NCBI GenBank assembly: GCA_030035585.1
Contig: CM057469.1
Location: 23,306,501-23,370,500, forward strand
Length of the DNA stretch: 64,000 nucleotides
From: Dugong dugon
Lineage: Eukaryota > Chordata > Mammalia > Sirenia > Dugongidae
Direction: 5' to 3'
In this document: positions 42,651 through 54,571 of the stretch, piece after piece
How the letters are laid out: every line of letters starts with the position of its first letter
Numbering within the stretch: position 1 is the first letter of the stretch
Notes under the pieces: model-generated
The model's input: the letters and a program-made list of their open reading frames with translations, nothing else
The model's database searches: none
What the model was told of the DNA's origin: nothing
Translations under genes and position numbers: made by a program

Positions 42651-44519
42651 TTTTTCTAAGTAGTTTAACTTAGTGTTGTATTTTTTATTCCCCCTTCTCC
42701 ATTTTCCACTACAGTACTAACTAGGTCAACCAGTGAAGCTTGGCAGCCTTCAGGACTATGGACTCGTGTGGTTTCACGGTTTCTTAAAAAAATGTTTTGT
42801 AACCAAACCAAAGCTATGATTCTCAGGAGTTTGTGGCTTGCCTGAAATCTGAACAGAAAATATGGACTGGTGATGTTAGTTACGTGACCAGCTGTCACAA
42901 AGCCTTCATTACACTCCTCAGGTGAAACCAGAAAGCTCAGTCAAAGGGAAGGAAGATCCATTTGCAAGATTAGTAAAAGTATACATTTGAAAGGTGGGAG
43001 GTGGAGGGGCAAACCAAGATGAAAAGAGAGCATAGCCCATTCTGTTGCAGGCCCTACTTACACAAAGCGAGTTACCTATGAATTCGAAGTTCTAGTTAAG
43101 TTTTGTGCTGCCTTAATAAAATATTAAACAGCTGGTGTACATCATTGAGCTCATAGGTTTTCTTTATTCTCTGTGTTCTCCAGAGAATTCATTTTCTACA
43201 AGGTGTGTAGTTGTTTGCCACCAGAAGAAGTTGGAAGAAAGAAATGCCAAAAATAATTACTTCCACAGGACACGTAGCAATTTGACTAACCTTCCTTGTT
43301 GCCTTGGGCAGATATGCTTCTTTTCTTGGTTTCCATCAATGATCGTACTCTGATTTTACAGAAATGGTTTTGGTTTTTTCTCTTTTTTTTCTAACAGAAC
43401 ACATTATCATCTAAACATTGATATAGTTATTGATTCTCCTCTATGTAAGCTTTGTTTTTTTAAATTAACAATCTTGCTGTGATGGTGTTTGGAATGAACA
43501 ACATATTAATTTATATTACTAATATAAATGTAACAACACACTAAATGTAAGAAAAGAGTTACCCTGTAGAAAGTTCTTAGTAAAAGCTATTGAAAACTAA
43601 GCTTCCATTAAGGTAAATCATAGGTTCATATTGGCCTCCACTATGCAATCTGAGATTTATTCCAGTTGGAAGTATGTTTTTGCAGACTTAGTTTTTGTGG
43701 GGGGGGGGGGAGATTAAACATGGGGGGTTCTGGGCATTATGTTTTGGCCAGCAGAAGATTTCCCACCCAGCACCGTATCTGGGAAAATTAGACTCTCTTT
43801 TCCCGATTCCCTGGAACTGAGTAGTGACGGGAAGCTTGAATCAGTAAGGAGATTTGCAGTGCATCACAGTGACCCTAGCCTTCTTGTCTTTACTTGCCTG
43901 GTTCTTGGGGACTATGGAGCTTTGCAGCCCCCTTGTTAGAAACAAAATTGATAAGATATGTGGCTAACTTAGCTGTGAGAGATAAAGGTAGAGAACAGAA
44001 CCACTACGGACAGTGAAAATACCAGCTTGGGCAAAGGGTTGAATATATGAAATAAAGAGGAAGCAGATCAAGGAAGAGATTATTGAGCTGGAGAGCAGTG
44101 TACTGGTTGAAGTGTTAGTTCAAGTTTGGACTTACATGGGTAGCTCTTGTATTTAAGAGAACTCCCGCCTATGTTCATGTCTTGTTGACTACAGGACATG
44201 CTGACCACAACAGTAAATCCAAAACTGTCCACTCGCCTCTCCACTCTCCTTTCACACCACCCGTCTTCAGTGCCCCACCAGTCCCAGGGTCCTACTTACT
44301 AAGTTCTAGGTTAACTGCCATGAGCTCATTTACCTTCACTGGACCCACCCAAAAATATCTGATACTCTTCTCTCTTCTGCAAGTAATGTTTCTCCTTATT
44401 TTCATCCACTGACTCCCCTTTCTGTCCTATCTTTGAGGAGAAATGCCCCTTCCACTTCCAAAGGCTACACTTACCCTGGACTCTTGATTATATCACATAA
44501 ATAAATAGAGGTAACTTAG
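42651..44519. other. Unassigned DNA with a (G) run
   Basis: A run of about 12 G lies at 43,699-43,710. No transposable element or exon could be supported. Confidence 0.35.
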
Positions 44520-45108
44520 TAAAATACTGAATGACACAGAAAGCCTCAAAAGATGATGGAAGGAATATACAGGGTCACTGTACCAAAAGGGGTTAATAGA
44601 CGTGCAACCATTTCAGGAGGTAGCATATGATCAAGAACTGATGGTATCTAGGAAGAAGTGCAAGCTGCACCAAAGGCACTGGTGAAAAACAAGGCTACAG
44701 GAATCGACAGAATACTAGTGGAAATGTTTCAACAGATGGATACAACGCTGGAAGAACTCACATGTCTATGCCAAGAAATTTGGAAGACAGCTACCTGGCC
44801 GACCAAATGGAAGAGATACATATGTGTGCCCATTCCAAAGAAAAGTGATCTAACAGACTGCAAAAATTATCAAACAGTATCATTAATATCACACGCAAGT
44901 AAAATTTTGCTGATCATTCAAAAATGTTTGTAGCAGTACATCAATAGGGTACTGCCAGAAATTCAGGCCGGATCTGAAGAGGACACAGAATGAGGGATAT
45001 CATTGCTGATGTCAGATGGATAATGACTGAAAGCAGTGTTTTGTTCTATTGTAGATAGGGTCATTATGGGTCAGAACCGACTTGGTGGCACCTAACAACA
45101 ACAACAAC
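44520..45108 (+). mobile_element. RTE1-like LINE, internally deleted
   Basis: From 44,520 the copy encodes the pre-RT and RT finger region. The frame at 44,658-44,933 includes VKNKATGIDRILVEMFQQMD and TWPTKWKRYICVPIPKKSDL, recognisable RTE blocks. It continues to 'AGSEEDTE' near 44,975 and 'IIADVRWIMTES' at 45,036. At that point it jumps to the RTE 3' end (agtgttttgttctattgtag ... cacctaacaacaacaac). About 900 bp of the family sequence present in other copies, including the YADD region, is missing. The frame is also interrupted before the jump. Confidence 0.9.
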
Positions 45109-45117
45109 TTAATAAAG

Positions 45118-45312
45118 TGAATCCTTGTGTGGTGCTAATAAGCTTGACTTCTAACTGAAAGGTTGGAGTCTGCCCAGAGGTGCCTCAGAAGAAAGGCCTG
45201 GTGATCTACTTCTGAAAAAAAATCAGCCCTTGAAAACCCTATGAAGCACAGTTGTACTCTGACGCACATAGGGTGGCTGTGAGTTAATATCGACTCAACA
45301 GAAACTGGTTTA
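45118..45312 (+). mobile_element. AfroSINE, type B
   Basis: The words gaatccttgtgtggtgctaa, gaaaggttggagtctgccca, gaagaaaggcctggtgatct and ggctgtgagttaatatcgac identify it. It starts ten bases after the RTE above. Confidence 0.87.
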
Positions 45313-47539
45313 ATGTAAGAAAAACACGAGTGCTATGTAAGAGAAGTTATTGTTCTACTACTAAGCAGTATAAGAGTAGGTTCTTTTTTGCACAACCAGT
45401 TCCTTTTTTTCTCTCTGTTTAAAATTGAACCCTATCAAATAATTATTTTAAAACATTCCTCTTACTATGGCTCTAACTCATTCCTGGATCCCTGTCAAAA
45501 TTTAATCCCAGCTCTGGGATGGAATCTCCAGCTCATGATTCACCATCCCCCACCCCACCTCAGGCTGTGGAAAGCCCCAGGCTGGGAAGGATCTAAGCTG
45601 CCTTCTGTATTTCTGCTGGACTTCATAACCACCTTAGAAAGCATACAAGCTCAGTCCTAAACGGTGGCCTCTTGAGGCCTGGTGTTGAATCCAAACCTCA
45701 CCACTTATTGGCTGTGTGACCTTGGAATGGTCTACCTCAAGTTAGGCTTCAGCAGTGTAGGAAGTCCATTCCTAACCAGGGCTGGGATGAGGGCGAGGCA
45801 AGCATGCTAAAAAACTAAGTGATCAAGATAAATGACATTTTAATGCAAAAATTTTTTAAAATTTAATTTGAATTTTTAAAAAATCAAAATTAATGCAGAA
45901 AAGTCCATGATGAACAAAATATTGAAATTTTGCATGAGACAGTGCCATTAATACTGGTGTGTGGGGTTATACAGAGCCTGAGGCAAAAGAAAAAAAGTCA
46001 GTAAATAATACTGATCCTTACTTAAAACTTTGGTGTTTTATTTATTCATCAGGATTTCTTTTGCATTAATTTTATTTGCTGTTTAGTCTTTCAGTAAAAT
46101 ATTATTTATCTTGTTTTTTTTTTTTTTTGCTTCTACTTAAATTTTGAGCCGAAGACAAGTGCCCTAGCCCCAGGCCCTACAACCAACTTTAGGACTGTTT
46201 TGACAGAGTGGCTTCCAAAGGCCAGTCACTAGTTGTGATATAAAATTAAAGAGTTTGTGATTCAGGTAAGGGAAACCCTATTTATTTTACCAGTAAAGCA
46301 AGTTGCCAATGAATTTCAGCTGTATTATCATAATGATAATCCTTTTTCAGAGCATTTCTCTGCATATGCCTTACTGTGTGATGCCAGTATAGACAAGCGA
46401 GTAAAACAAACACTTAATTCAGTGACACTGTCCAATTAGCTACTTCAATCAACTGCTAGTCTGAAACATCTAGACTGTTCAGTCAAAACTTTTGAGCTGG
46501 TGGTTTCCCATACAATTGATTCCCTATAAGGAACAAGTATTACAGAAGATGACCACCTCAAACCAAAATAAAATTGTTTGGTTTTAACTCCCTATAATCA
46601 TTAGTTCAAAGGTAAAGTCCAGCAGTGGAAATATGGGCTAGATATTGGCAGTGTTTCCACTCTGTTGACGTAGGGATGTAATTTACCAGCAGATGGGGAA
46701 GATTTTGTACTCTTTAAGGTAGTTTGAGTTACTAGTGGTTTATCTAATTACATAGGATGCAGAAAAATAAGGCTTGGAAAAGTCATTCTAATGTCATATC
46801 CATCAAGCAGTGCCAACTATTTTTATTATTGTTCTAGTGCTACAAATTCACAGTATCGCTTTTTAGACGAGTCAGTTAAAAGGCGAGAGGTGAGGTGCAC
46901 CAATAAGGTAACTCAATTCCCGGAAGAGTTACTGCTTAAAATTATCCTACAAACTATGTGCAATGTAAAAAGGATATTTCTGAATACATGAATACAGTTT
47001 TTTTATATTAAAAAAGTGGTTAGGTGTCCTTTGATTCTAATAAATCCCTTAAAATGCTCCAGCTGTGATTAAAACTAGAGAAGACAACAAGAGAAGGGGA
47101 AGAAGATGCTTTATTTATCCTTACTTCAGTTTCAATTACATCTTGGCTCTGAAGGTGCCAAAATTCTCATGAGGCCCTTCAGGTGTATTTGGATTCCCTT
47201 CTGGAATCATGGAATCAACCAATTCTGAGTGGCGCTGCTGACGTAGGTGCCTGGTCCTGGCAGTCAGAATGTCTTGGGAAAGACAGAACTGATGGTAGAT
47301 CTAGCAGTGGTATTTAGCGTCTTTATTTCCTTGGTGCTCAAACAAAATTAGTAATTTCAAATTCCTCAGCTTGAAAACTAGCACATGAGTAGTAGTGCCA
47401 TTGGAGGGCCCACTTTGCACCCCAAAAAGTTTATGCTGGGACAGGAATTATCATACCTGCCAAATTAGAAGTTGACCTGAATCATTATAGATTAGTTTGA
47501 ATCAGGCATTTTAGCCTAATAAGGAATCATAAAAATCAG
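45313..47539. other. Mostly unassigned DNA; MIR fragment at 45,670-45,740
   Basis: A MIR core (aacctcaccacttattggct gtgtgacctt) lies at about 45,695-45,730. There is a T run at about 46,113-46,128 and AT-rich sequence around 45,850-45,905. No exon could be supported. Confidence 0.45.
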
Positions 47540-47720
47540 CCAATTCAAACAGTTCTCATTTTATAGATGATGCAACTTGCTCAAGGTCACAAAACCCATT
47601 AGAAGAGACGACTGATCAACTGCTAACTCTTAATTCTGCCTGCTCATGTTGTTGTTGTGTGCAGTTGAGTCCGTTTCGCCTCAGAGTGACCCTCATAGGG
47701 AGTACTATATGTTACACGGG
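47540..47720 (-). repeat. MIR remnant and RTE tail scrap, antisense
   Basis: An antisense MIR piece (ttttatagatgatgcaactt gctcaaggtc) is followed at about 47,648-47,705 by a (GTTGTT)n start and gtgcagttgagtccgtttcg, the RTE/SINE tail in reverse. Confidence 0.6.
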
Positions 47721-47853
47721 ATATAGTTAGAATATCATTGACCAAAATTAGAATTTTTTTCACACAAATTAGGAAAAAAAATATTCCAATGAATTTTAGA
47801 TGAGAAAAGGCTCTGAATATTTTTATTATAGATATACTGGTTCTACATCAGAA

Positions 47854-48057
47854 TCGGAGTCCCTGAGTGGCACAAATGAGTTATGCACTTGGCTGCTAAT
47901 GGAAAAGTTGGAGGTTCGAGTTTACCCAGAGAGGCCTCAGAAGAAAGGCCTGGTGATCTGCTTCCAAAAAATCATCCATTGAGAACTCTATGGCGTGAAG
48001 TTCCACTTTGACACATGTGGGGCTGCCATGAGTCAGAATCAACTCAGGCAACTGGTA
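47854..48057 (+). mobile_element. AfroSINE, type B
   Basis: The words ggagtccctgagtggcacaa, ggaggttcgagtttacccag, gaagaaaggcctggtgatct and gccatgagtcagaatcaact identify it. It is complete. Confidence 0.92.
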
Positions 48058-48932
48058 TTGAACTGGTATATCAAGATCACCCTTACCGAAGATTACATTT
48101 GAAAGTGTTCTATGTGTTGAAATAGTATATCATCAAAATTGAATATATATACAGGTGTTTAACCTGGATATGCCATATTATGTTTGCAGTATCCCTTGCC
48201 TAAATCACAGCCATGGGGCATCAGTCAACCTCTATTAATTACTTGCCCACAGGAGATTCAGCACTAATCTCAGTACAGTGATGATTAATGTCAAGACAGA
48301 GCAAGGAATTTAATATAATTGTATGCAGTTGATTATATCTATGTGCATAGTTTCTTATTCAGGTAGTTAATGTACTCATTCAAAAGGGATTTGTGACATG
48401 GCTTACAACTATGTGATTACTTAGGTCATATTCACCTGACACCTTCATTCTCGGAATGACTTTATTGGAGGTAATAAATGAAGAAGTGAAACTACAAAGT
48501 AGACTTGTTGGTATCAAACACATCCCCTTCTTCAGGAAGATATTTTAAAGAGGCCCTGTATAGAGCATAATTCAATCCATAGAGCATTGTTTTATGTGGA
48601 CAAAAAAGTGTCTCAGGCCTTTTGTTAAAATGAGGCATATTTGTCCTTTGCTAAGATTTATTCAAGTTCCTGAAATTTGTTCACAAAACTTCTATTCCCA
48701 ATTAATTTAGTTTTAAAATAACAATATCATGAACTTAAAAACACCAAGCTTTCCAGTAAAAGCATTTTAATGCCTATGAAAATCAAATCAGTGTCTCTGT
48801 CTGTCTCCACCTTAGAGTATCTAATACAAGAGATTTCCAATATAATTCGTAAGAACAGGGTGGGTCAGACAGCAAAGTAACCACCAGAAAGCAGCCCCAA
48901 ACAGAATTGACATGCTTTTTCAATTTCATTTT
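48058..48932. other. Unassigned non-coding DNA
   Basis: No supported feature. Confidence 0.35.
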
Positions 48933-51303
48933 TTAACAACTTTATTGAGGTATAGTTGACATCCAATAAACTACACTTAGTTCAAATGTACAATTTTGAG
49001 CTCTATCACCACAATGAAGATCACGAACATATCCATTATCCGCAGAAGTTTTCTCCTGTCCTGCCCGTTTGTAATCACTCCACTACCACTCTGACGACCC
49101 CATGTGTTTTTCTAGAGTTTTGAATTCATGGGCTCATAAAGTATGTTTGGTTTCTTTTAACGCAAGGATCAATTTTTTGAGATTCACTCATATTGTGTTC
49201 ATTTCTTTTCTTTCTTTCTTTTCCTTTTTTTTTTGCTGAGTAGTATTCCATTGTATGAATCTACCATATTTGTGTATTCATTCACTTGCTGATGGACATT
49301 TGGTTTGCGTCTAATTTGGGGCTATTACAAATAGAGCTGCTACAGACATTTGTGTGCAAGTCTTTGTATGTGAATACATTCTCTGCTCTTGGGAAAACAT
49401 CTGGGAGTGGAATGACTGGATCATATGATAGGTGTATATTTAACTTGTTAAATAAGCTGCCAAACTGTTTTCCAAAGTGGTTGTACCATTTTACATTCAC
49501 ACTGCAGTAAATGACAGTTCCACTTGCTCTGCATGCTTGCCCATATTTGGTATGGTCAGCCTTAATTTTCACCATTCTAATAGGTGTGTAGTGGTATCAC
49601 TGTGGTTTTAATTTGCATTTCCCTAATGACTAATGATGTTGAGCATTTTTTCATATTCTTGTATACCATCTGTATATCCTTAGGGAAATGTCACTTCAAA
49701 ACTTTTGCCCATGTATTGGGTTGTTTTCTTATTACTGAGTTTTGCGACTTTGGCATGTATTCTGCATACAAGTCCTTTGTTTGATATATACTTTTCCAAG
49801 TCTGTGGCTTGTCTTTTCATTCTTTCAAAGAGCAAATGTTTTTCATTTTGATGAAGTCCAATTTATTAGTTGTGTTTATGGTGTCATATCTAAGAAATCT
49901 CTGCCAATCTCAAGATCGCAAAGATTTTCTTCTAGAAGTTTTACAGTTTTAAGTTTACATTTATATCTGTGACCCATCATGAGTTGATTTTTGTATGCAA
50001 GGTGAGGTACGGGCTAAAGTTTGTATTTTGCATATGGGTATTCAATTGTTCCAGCAACATCTGTTGACTATACTAACCTTTTTCCACTGAATTGCCTTTA
50101 TATCTTTGTCAAAAATCAGTTGTCTGTACATGTCTTTGTTAGCTAGTGCTGCTGTAACAGAAATACCACAAGTAGATGGCTTTAACAAACAGAAATTTAT
50201 TCTCTCACAGTCTAGGAGGCTAGAAGTCCAAATTCAGGGTGCCAGCTCCAGGGGAAGGCTTTCTTTCTCCATCAGTTCTGGTGAAAGGTCCTTGTCATTG
50301 ATCATCCCCTGTTCTAGGAGCTTCTCAGTGCAGGAATCCTGGCTCCAAAGGGTGTGCTTTGCTCCCTGTGCTTCTTTCTTGGTGGTATGAGGTCCTACTT
50401 CTCTCTGCTCAATTCTCTCTTTTATATCTCAAAAGAGATTGACTCAAGATACAACCTAATCCTATGGACTGAATCCTGCCTCAATAACATAACTGCTTAT
50501 AATCCTGCCTCATTAACATCATAGACATTAGGATTTACAATACATAAGATAATCACATCAGATCACAAAATGCTGGACCACCACACAATACTGGGAATCA
50601 AGGCCTAGCCAAGTCGACACACATTTTGGGGGGACACAATTTAATCCATAACCACACAGTATGGGCCTATTTCTGGACAATTATCTTGTTCCTTTGATTG
50701 ATTGGTCTGTCTTGACAATAATACTACACTGTCTTGATTACAGGTGCTTTTTAAGTTTTGAAACCAATAGGTAATAGCCTAACAACTTTGTTCTTTTTCG
50801 AAGTTGTTTTGGCTGTTCTAGGTTCTTCGCACTTCCACATGAATTTTAGAAATTTAGCTTATGAGTTTCTGCCACAAAAAAAAAAAAAAAAAAAAAAAAC
50901 CCTACTGGGATTTTTATTGAAATGGCATTGAATCTATAGATTCATTTGCAGAGACTTGGCTTCTTAACAATAATGAGTATTTCAGCCTGTAAACAATATA
51001 TGTCTCTTCAGTTACGTGATTCTTCTTTAATTTGTCTCAGCAATGTCCTGTCGTTTTCAGTGTATATGTTTTCATGTGTTATGTCAGTTTTATTTCTAAG
51101 TATTTCATATTTTTGCTGCTATTGTGAATGATGGTTCTTTTTTAATTTCAATTTTTAATAGTTTCTTCCTAGTATATTAATCTTTTCTCTCGTAACCTTG
51201 CTAAACTTGCTTATTAGTTCAAGTACTTTTTTGTAAAATTCATCAGATTTTCTGCATAGACAGTTATGTCATTTGGAAATAAGACAGTTTGCCCATGTAA
51301 TTA
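48933..51303 (-). mobile_element. L1M-like 3' part (ORF2 end and 3' UTR), split by an LTR
   Basis: Antisense L1 words in order: aacaactttattgaggtata, tgctgagtagtattccattg, ttcattcacttgctgatgga, gcatttccctaatgactaat, tcaaaaatcagttgtctgta, then after the LTR tgggcctatttctggacaat, ttgttttggctgttctaggt and ggcattgaatctatagattc. It contains an A run of about 26 at 50,876-50,900. It is an old copy with many frame breaks. Confidence 0.88.
50131..50657 (-). mobile_element. Solo LTR fossil, ERV-L/MaLR type
   Basis: A block of about 525 bp, TG...CA, lies inside an older L1. It starts tgtctttgttagctagtgct gctgtaacag and ends aatttaatccataaccaca. The content matches antisense ERV-L or MaLR LTRs, and its right end shares words with the LTR at 37,832-38,383. 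There is no internal region. It is broken and moderately old, but younger than the L1. Confidence 0.65.
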
Positions 51304-51541
51304 AGGAGCCCTGGTGGTGCAGTGATTAAAGCACTTGGTTGCTAACTGAAAGGTTGGTGGTTCAAAGCCACCAGCTGCTCTGCGGGAGAAAGATGAGGCA
51401 ATCTGATTCCATAAAGATTTACAGCCAAAAAAAAAAAAAAAGGATTTACAGCCTTAGAAACCCTATAGGGCAGTTCTACTCTGTCCTACAGGGTTGCTAT
51501 GAGTAGGAATTGACTTGATGGGAGTGAGTTTGGGTTTTGGT
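51304..51541 (+). mobile_element. AfroSINE with an inner poly(A) insertion
   Basis: Head ggagccctggtggtgcagtg, long middle block ggagaaagatgaggcaatct, tail gctatgagtaggaattgact. In the middle, gatttacagcc is present twice (51,416-51,426 and 51,443-51,453), separated only by about 15 A and one G. Confidence 0.92.
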
Positions 51542-52940
51542 GCTCTACATTCCTTTAGATGCATATTTCCACCTAGTGTCATTTTCCTTCTACTTGAATG
51601 ATTTCCTTTAACATTTCTTGTAATGTGGGTCTACTGGTGATGAATTCTTTCAGCTTTTATATACTAGAAAAGCCTTTATTTTTGAAAGAACTTTTTCCTA
51701 GGTCTAGGTGGACAGTTATTTTTTTCTTTTAATACTTTAAAGATGTTACTCCACCGTCTCCTCCCTTGCATTGCTTTCAAACAGAAAGCTGCTTTCTCTG
51801 TACATAATGTGTCCATTTTACCTTGTTGCTTTCATGATTTTCTCTTTGTCACTGATATTAAGCAATTTGAATATGATGTGCCTTGGTGTAGTTTTCTTTG
51901 TGTTTCTTGTGTATGGAGTCCATTGAGCTTCTTGGATCTGTTAGTTTATAGTTTCTATCAAATTTAGGAAATTTAGGCTATTGTTTTTTCATTTTTTTTC
52001 TCTTATTCCTCCCCTTTCCTTCGGGGACTCCAATTATACATATATTAAACTATGTGACATCCCACAGCTTACTGGTGCTATTTGCATTTACTAAATTTTT
52101 TTTCTTTGTGTGTCTCAGGTTGGATAATTCTTATTGCTGTGTCTCCAATTCATTAATATTTTCTTCTGCAATATCTAATATTCTATCAATTCTATCTGGT
52201 GTATTCTTAATCTCTAATATTGTAGTTTTCATCTCTAAAAGTTTGATTTGGGTCTTTTTATATTTTTCATCTCTCCACTTAACTTTTGAACATATAGAAT
52301 ACAGTTATAAAAACTGTTTAACGTAGTTCTCTGTAATTCTAACCTCTGTGTGAATTTTTAGTTGGTTGGAATTAATTGCCTTTTTTCTCATTATAGTTTA
52401 TATTTTCCTGCTTCTTTGCATGCTTGGTAATATTTGATTTCATGCCAGCCATTGTGATTTTACCTTGTTGGGTACTAAATATTTCTGTAATGCTTTAAAT
52501 ATTCTTGAGCTTTTCTCTAGGAAGTAGTTAAGATACATGAAATCAATTAGATCCTTTTAGATCTCTAATCTTTTTGGATAATTTTTTCCTGGCCTCAGGT
52601 AGTTTCCTCACATGCTTTCTTTGATCAGTACTCAGCTGGATACTAGAGAAGGACCTTCTGAAGATCTCAGGAGTTCTTTCTGTGCAGTTCTCTCTTCTCA
52701 TGTAGTCTGTCCTGAGAACTCTAGCTATCTTGCTTTCCCCAGACTCTCAGCTTCATCTTCTCAACTCAGAGTGTACATCGAGTTCTGCCAGAGTTCCCTC
52801 TCACTGCAGTGCAATCTGAAAACTCAGTCTGTAACCTGGGGCAATCATAAGGCTCACCTTGTTTTTGTTATTTCTTTTTTCCATCTCTCAAGGATCACTG
52901 GCATTCATTTCCTGGTGTTGAGTGTCTTATAAAACCATGG
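51542..52940 (-). mobile_element. HAL1/L1 5'-region-like sequence, antisense
   Basis: The words acatttcttgtaatgtgggt, ctggtgatgaattctttcag, ttaaagatgttactccaccg, atatgatgtgccttggtgta and attgagcttcttggatctgt follow the 5'/ORF1-side part of HAL1 or L1M in antisense. Because it abuts ORF2-end sequence across the SINE, most of ORF2 is absent. This may be a HAL1 element or two adjacent insertions. Confidence 0.7.
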
Positions 52941-53317
52941 TTTCAAATATTTCATCTGTTTTGTTTTGGTTTTGGCTTTATCAGGCCAGAGCATAAATTT
53001 AGCCCCCTTATATTATCTTATTCAGAAGCAGATGTCCTCAACTTAATTTGTAACCTATTATAAAAATAGTCTGCATTTTCTTCTTAAAAATGTAAATGTA
53101 TTTATATTTCTTGCATCTTCAGCCAATAAGTTAAAGTTTAATGCTTCAAATATCAAAGAAAAATATTTCCCTCTTGTTTCAAAGGAAAACAAAATTGCTC
53201 AGACAGATTAAATGATTTAGTATCAAACTGGCTTTGATGCTAACCATTGCAGAAACAAAAAATAAACAAACAAAAAAGCCGCTTGCATGAGGATACAGGT
53301 GTCTCTTCTCTTAGTTA
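52941..53317. other. Unassigned non-coding DNA
   Basis: No supported feature. Confidence 0.35.
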
Positions 53318-53340
53318 AAAATGATAGATAGATAGATAGC
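53318..53340. repeat. (GATA)n microsatellite
   Basis: About five GATA units adjoin the SINE tail that follows. Confidence 0.9.
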
Positions 53341-53788
53341 TGCCATCGAGTTTGTTCTGACTTACGGTGATCTATGTACAACAAAACAAAATGTTACCTG
53401 GTCCTGCATCATCCTCATGATGACTGGCATATTCAAGTCCATTATTGTGGCTGTTGTGCCAATCCACCTCACTGAGGGTTTCCTTCACCCTCGCTGACCC
53501 TCTACTTCACCACACATGATGTCCTCCTCCAGCGATTGATCCCTCCTGGTGACAAGTCAGAAGCAAGCAAGTCAGCCAGTGTTGTGTTGTGATCCATAAG
53601 GTTTGCATTGACTAATTTTCAGAAGTAGACCACCAGGCCTTTCTTCCTAGTCTGCCTTAGTCTGGAAGCTCCACTGAAACCTGTTCACCGTGGGTGACTC
53701 TGCTGGTATTTAAACTACCAGTAGCATAGCTTCCAGCATCATGGCACCATGCAAGCCACCATAGTACAACAAACTGACAGGTGGGTGA
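53338..53788 (-). mobile_element. SINE-like RTE derivative, tRNA-Gly type body
   Basis: The RTE tail is longer than in the other copies of this type (about 53,340-53,560, including ccacctcactgagggtttcc and tgatccctcctggtgacaag). It is joined to the same body (gtgatccataaggtttgcat, ttcttcctagtctgccttag, cttccagcatcatggcacca). It is antisense and head-less. Confidence 0.82.
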
Positions 53789-53990
53789 AGAAGTTAAAAG
53801 ATGACTGTCCCCTAAACTGTAAAATATTTCAGTGACATTAAGCTTATGGAGGATACAGTAAATAAAAATAATTTCTTAGTGTTTTCATTGGAAGTAGTTA
53901 TACCTAAAGGACAAAGTAATAGGTATGAACCCCCTAAAGCATTGTTTTAATTGCTGATACTGATTGCAGTTCGTAAAAATATAGCCCATT

Positions 53991-54188
53991 GAGTCCCTGA
54001 GCGGCACAAACGGTTAAAGCACTTAACTACTAGCTGAAAGTTCGGAGGTTCAAACCCACGCAGAGATACCTTGGAAGACAGGCCCAGCAATCTGCTTCCA
54101 AAAGATCACAGCCTTGAAAACTCTATGAAGTAGTTCTACTCTGCACACATGAGGTCTACAGAAGCGACTCGATGGCAACAGATAACAA
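53991..54188 (+). mobile_element. AfroSINE, type B
   Basis: The words gagtccctgagcggcacaaa, gttcggaggttcaaacccac, gcccagcaatctgcttccaa and agaagcgactcgatggcaac identify it. The tail is shortened by a small deletion before the hairpin. Confidence 0.9.
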
Positions 54189-54368
54189 CCAAAAATCATC
54201 TGTAAAAGATTATTCATATCTCCAGCCTTCCTCACATGAATTTATGAATAACAATGAAATGAATATTATTTTCAAATTTTGACAAATTGAGGATACACTA
54301 AATTTTAATGATTCATAATGCCACTCTATTGCTGCCATTTCATAAGTAAGTGATACTATAGTATTACA

Positions 54369-54400
54369 CTATACAAAGATTATGCATAATCCTTGTATAG
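54369..54400. repeat. 32-bp near-perfect palindrome
   Basis: The left half, ctatacaaagattatg, and the right half, cataatccttgtatag, are reverse complements with one mismatch and no spacer. Confidence 0.9.
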
Positions 54401-54571
54401 AACTTCGTTGCAATAAAAAATGTAGCGAGGACAGAAAGTACCATAAAGTTAATCCCAGAATTCAAGAATCCTGCATTCAAGAACAGGGTATTCTCCATCC
54501 ATGTAGAATAAAATATTAACATAATGTAAATACCAAGACACACAAATGAAAATAAGGGGCGGATCCAGATT

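Noticed and set aside
43699-43710. G-quadruplex
   Set aside because: A single G run without the four spaced runs needed; more likely a simple homopolymer.
45840-45905. AT-rich inverted repeat
   Set aside because: Symmetry arises from A and T runs and is expected in such composition.
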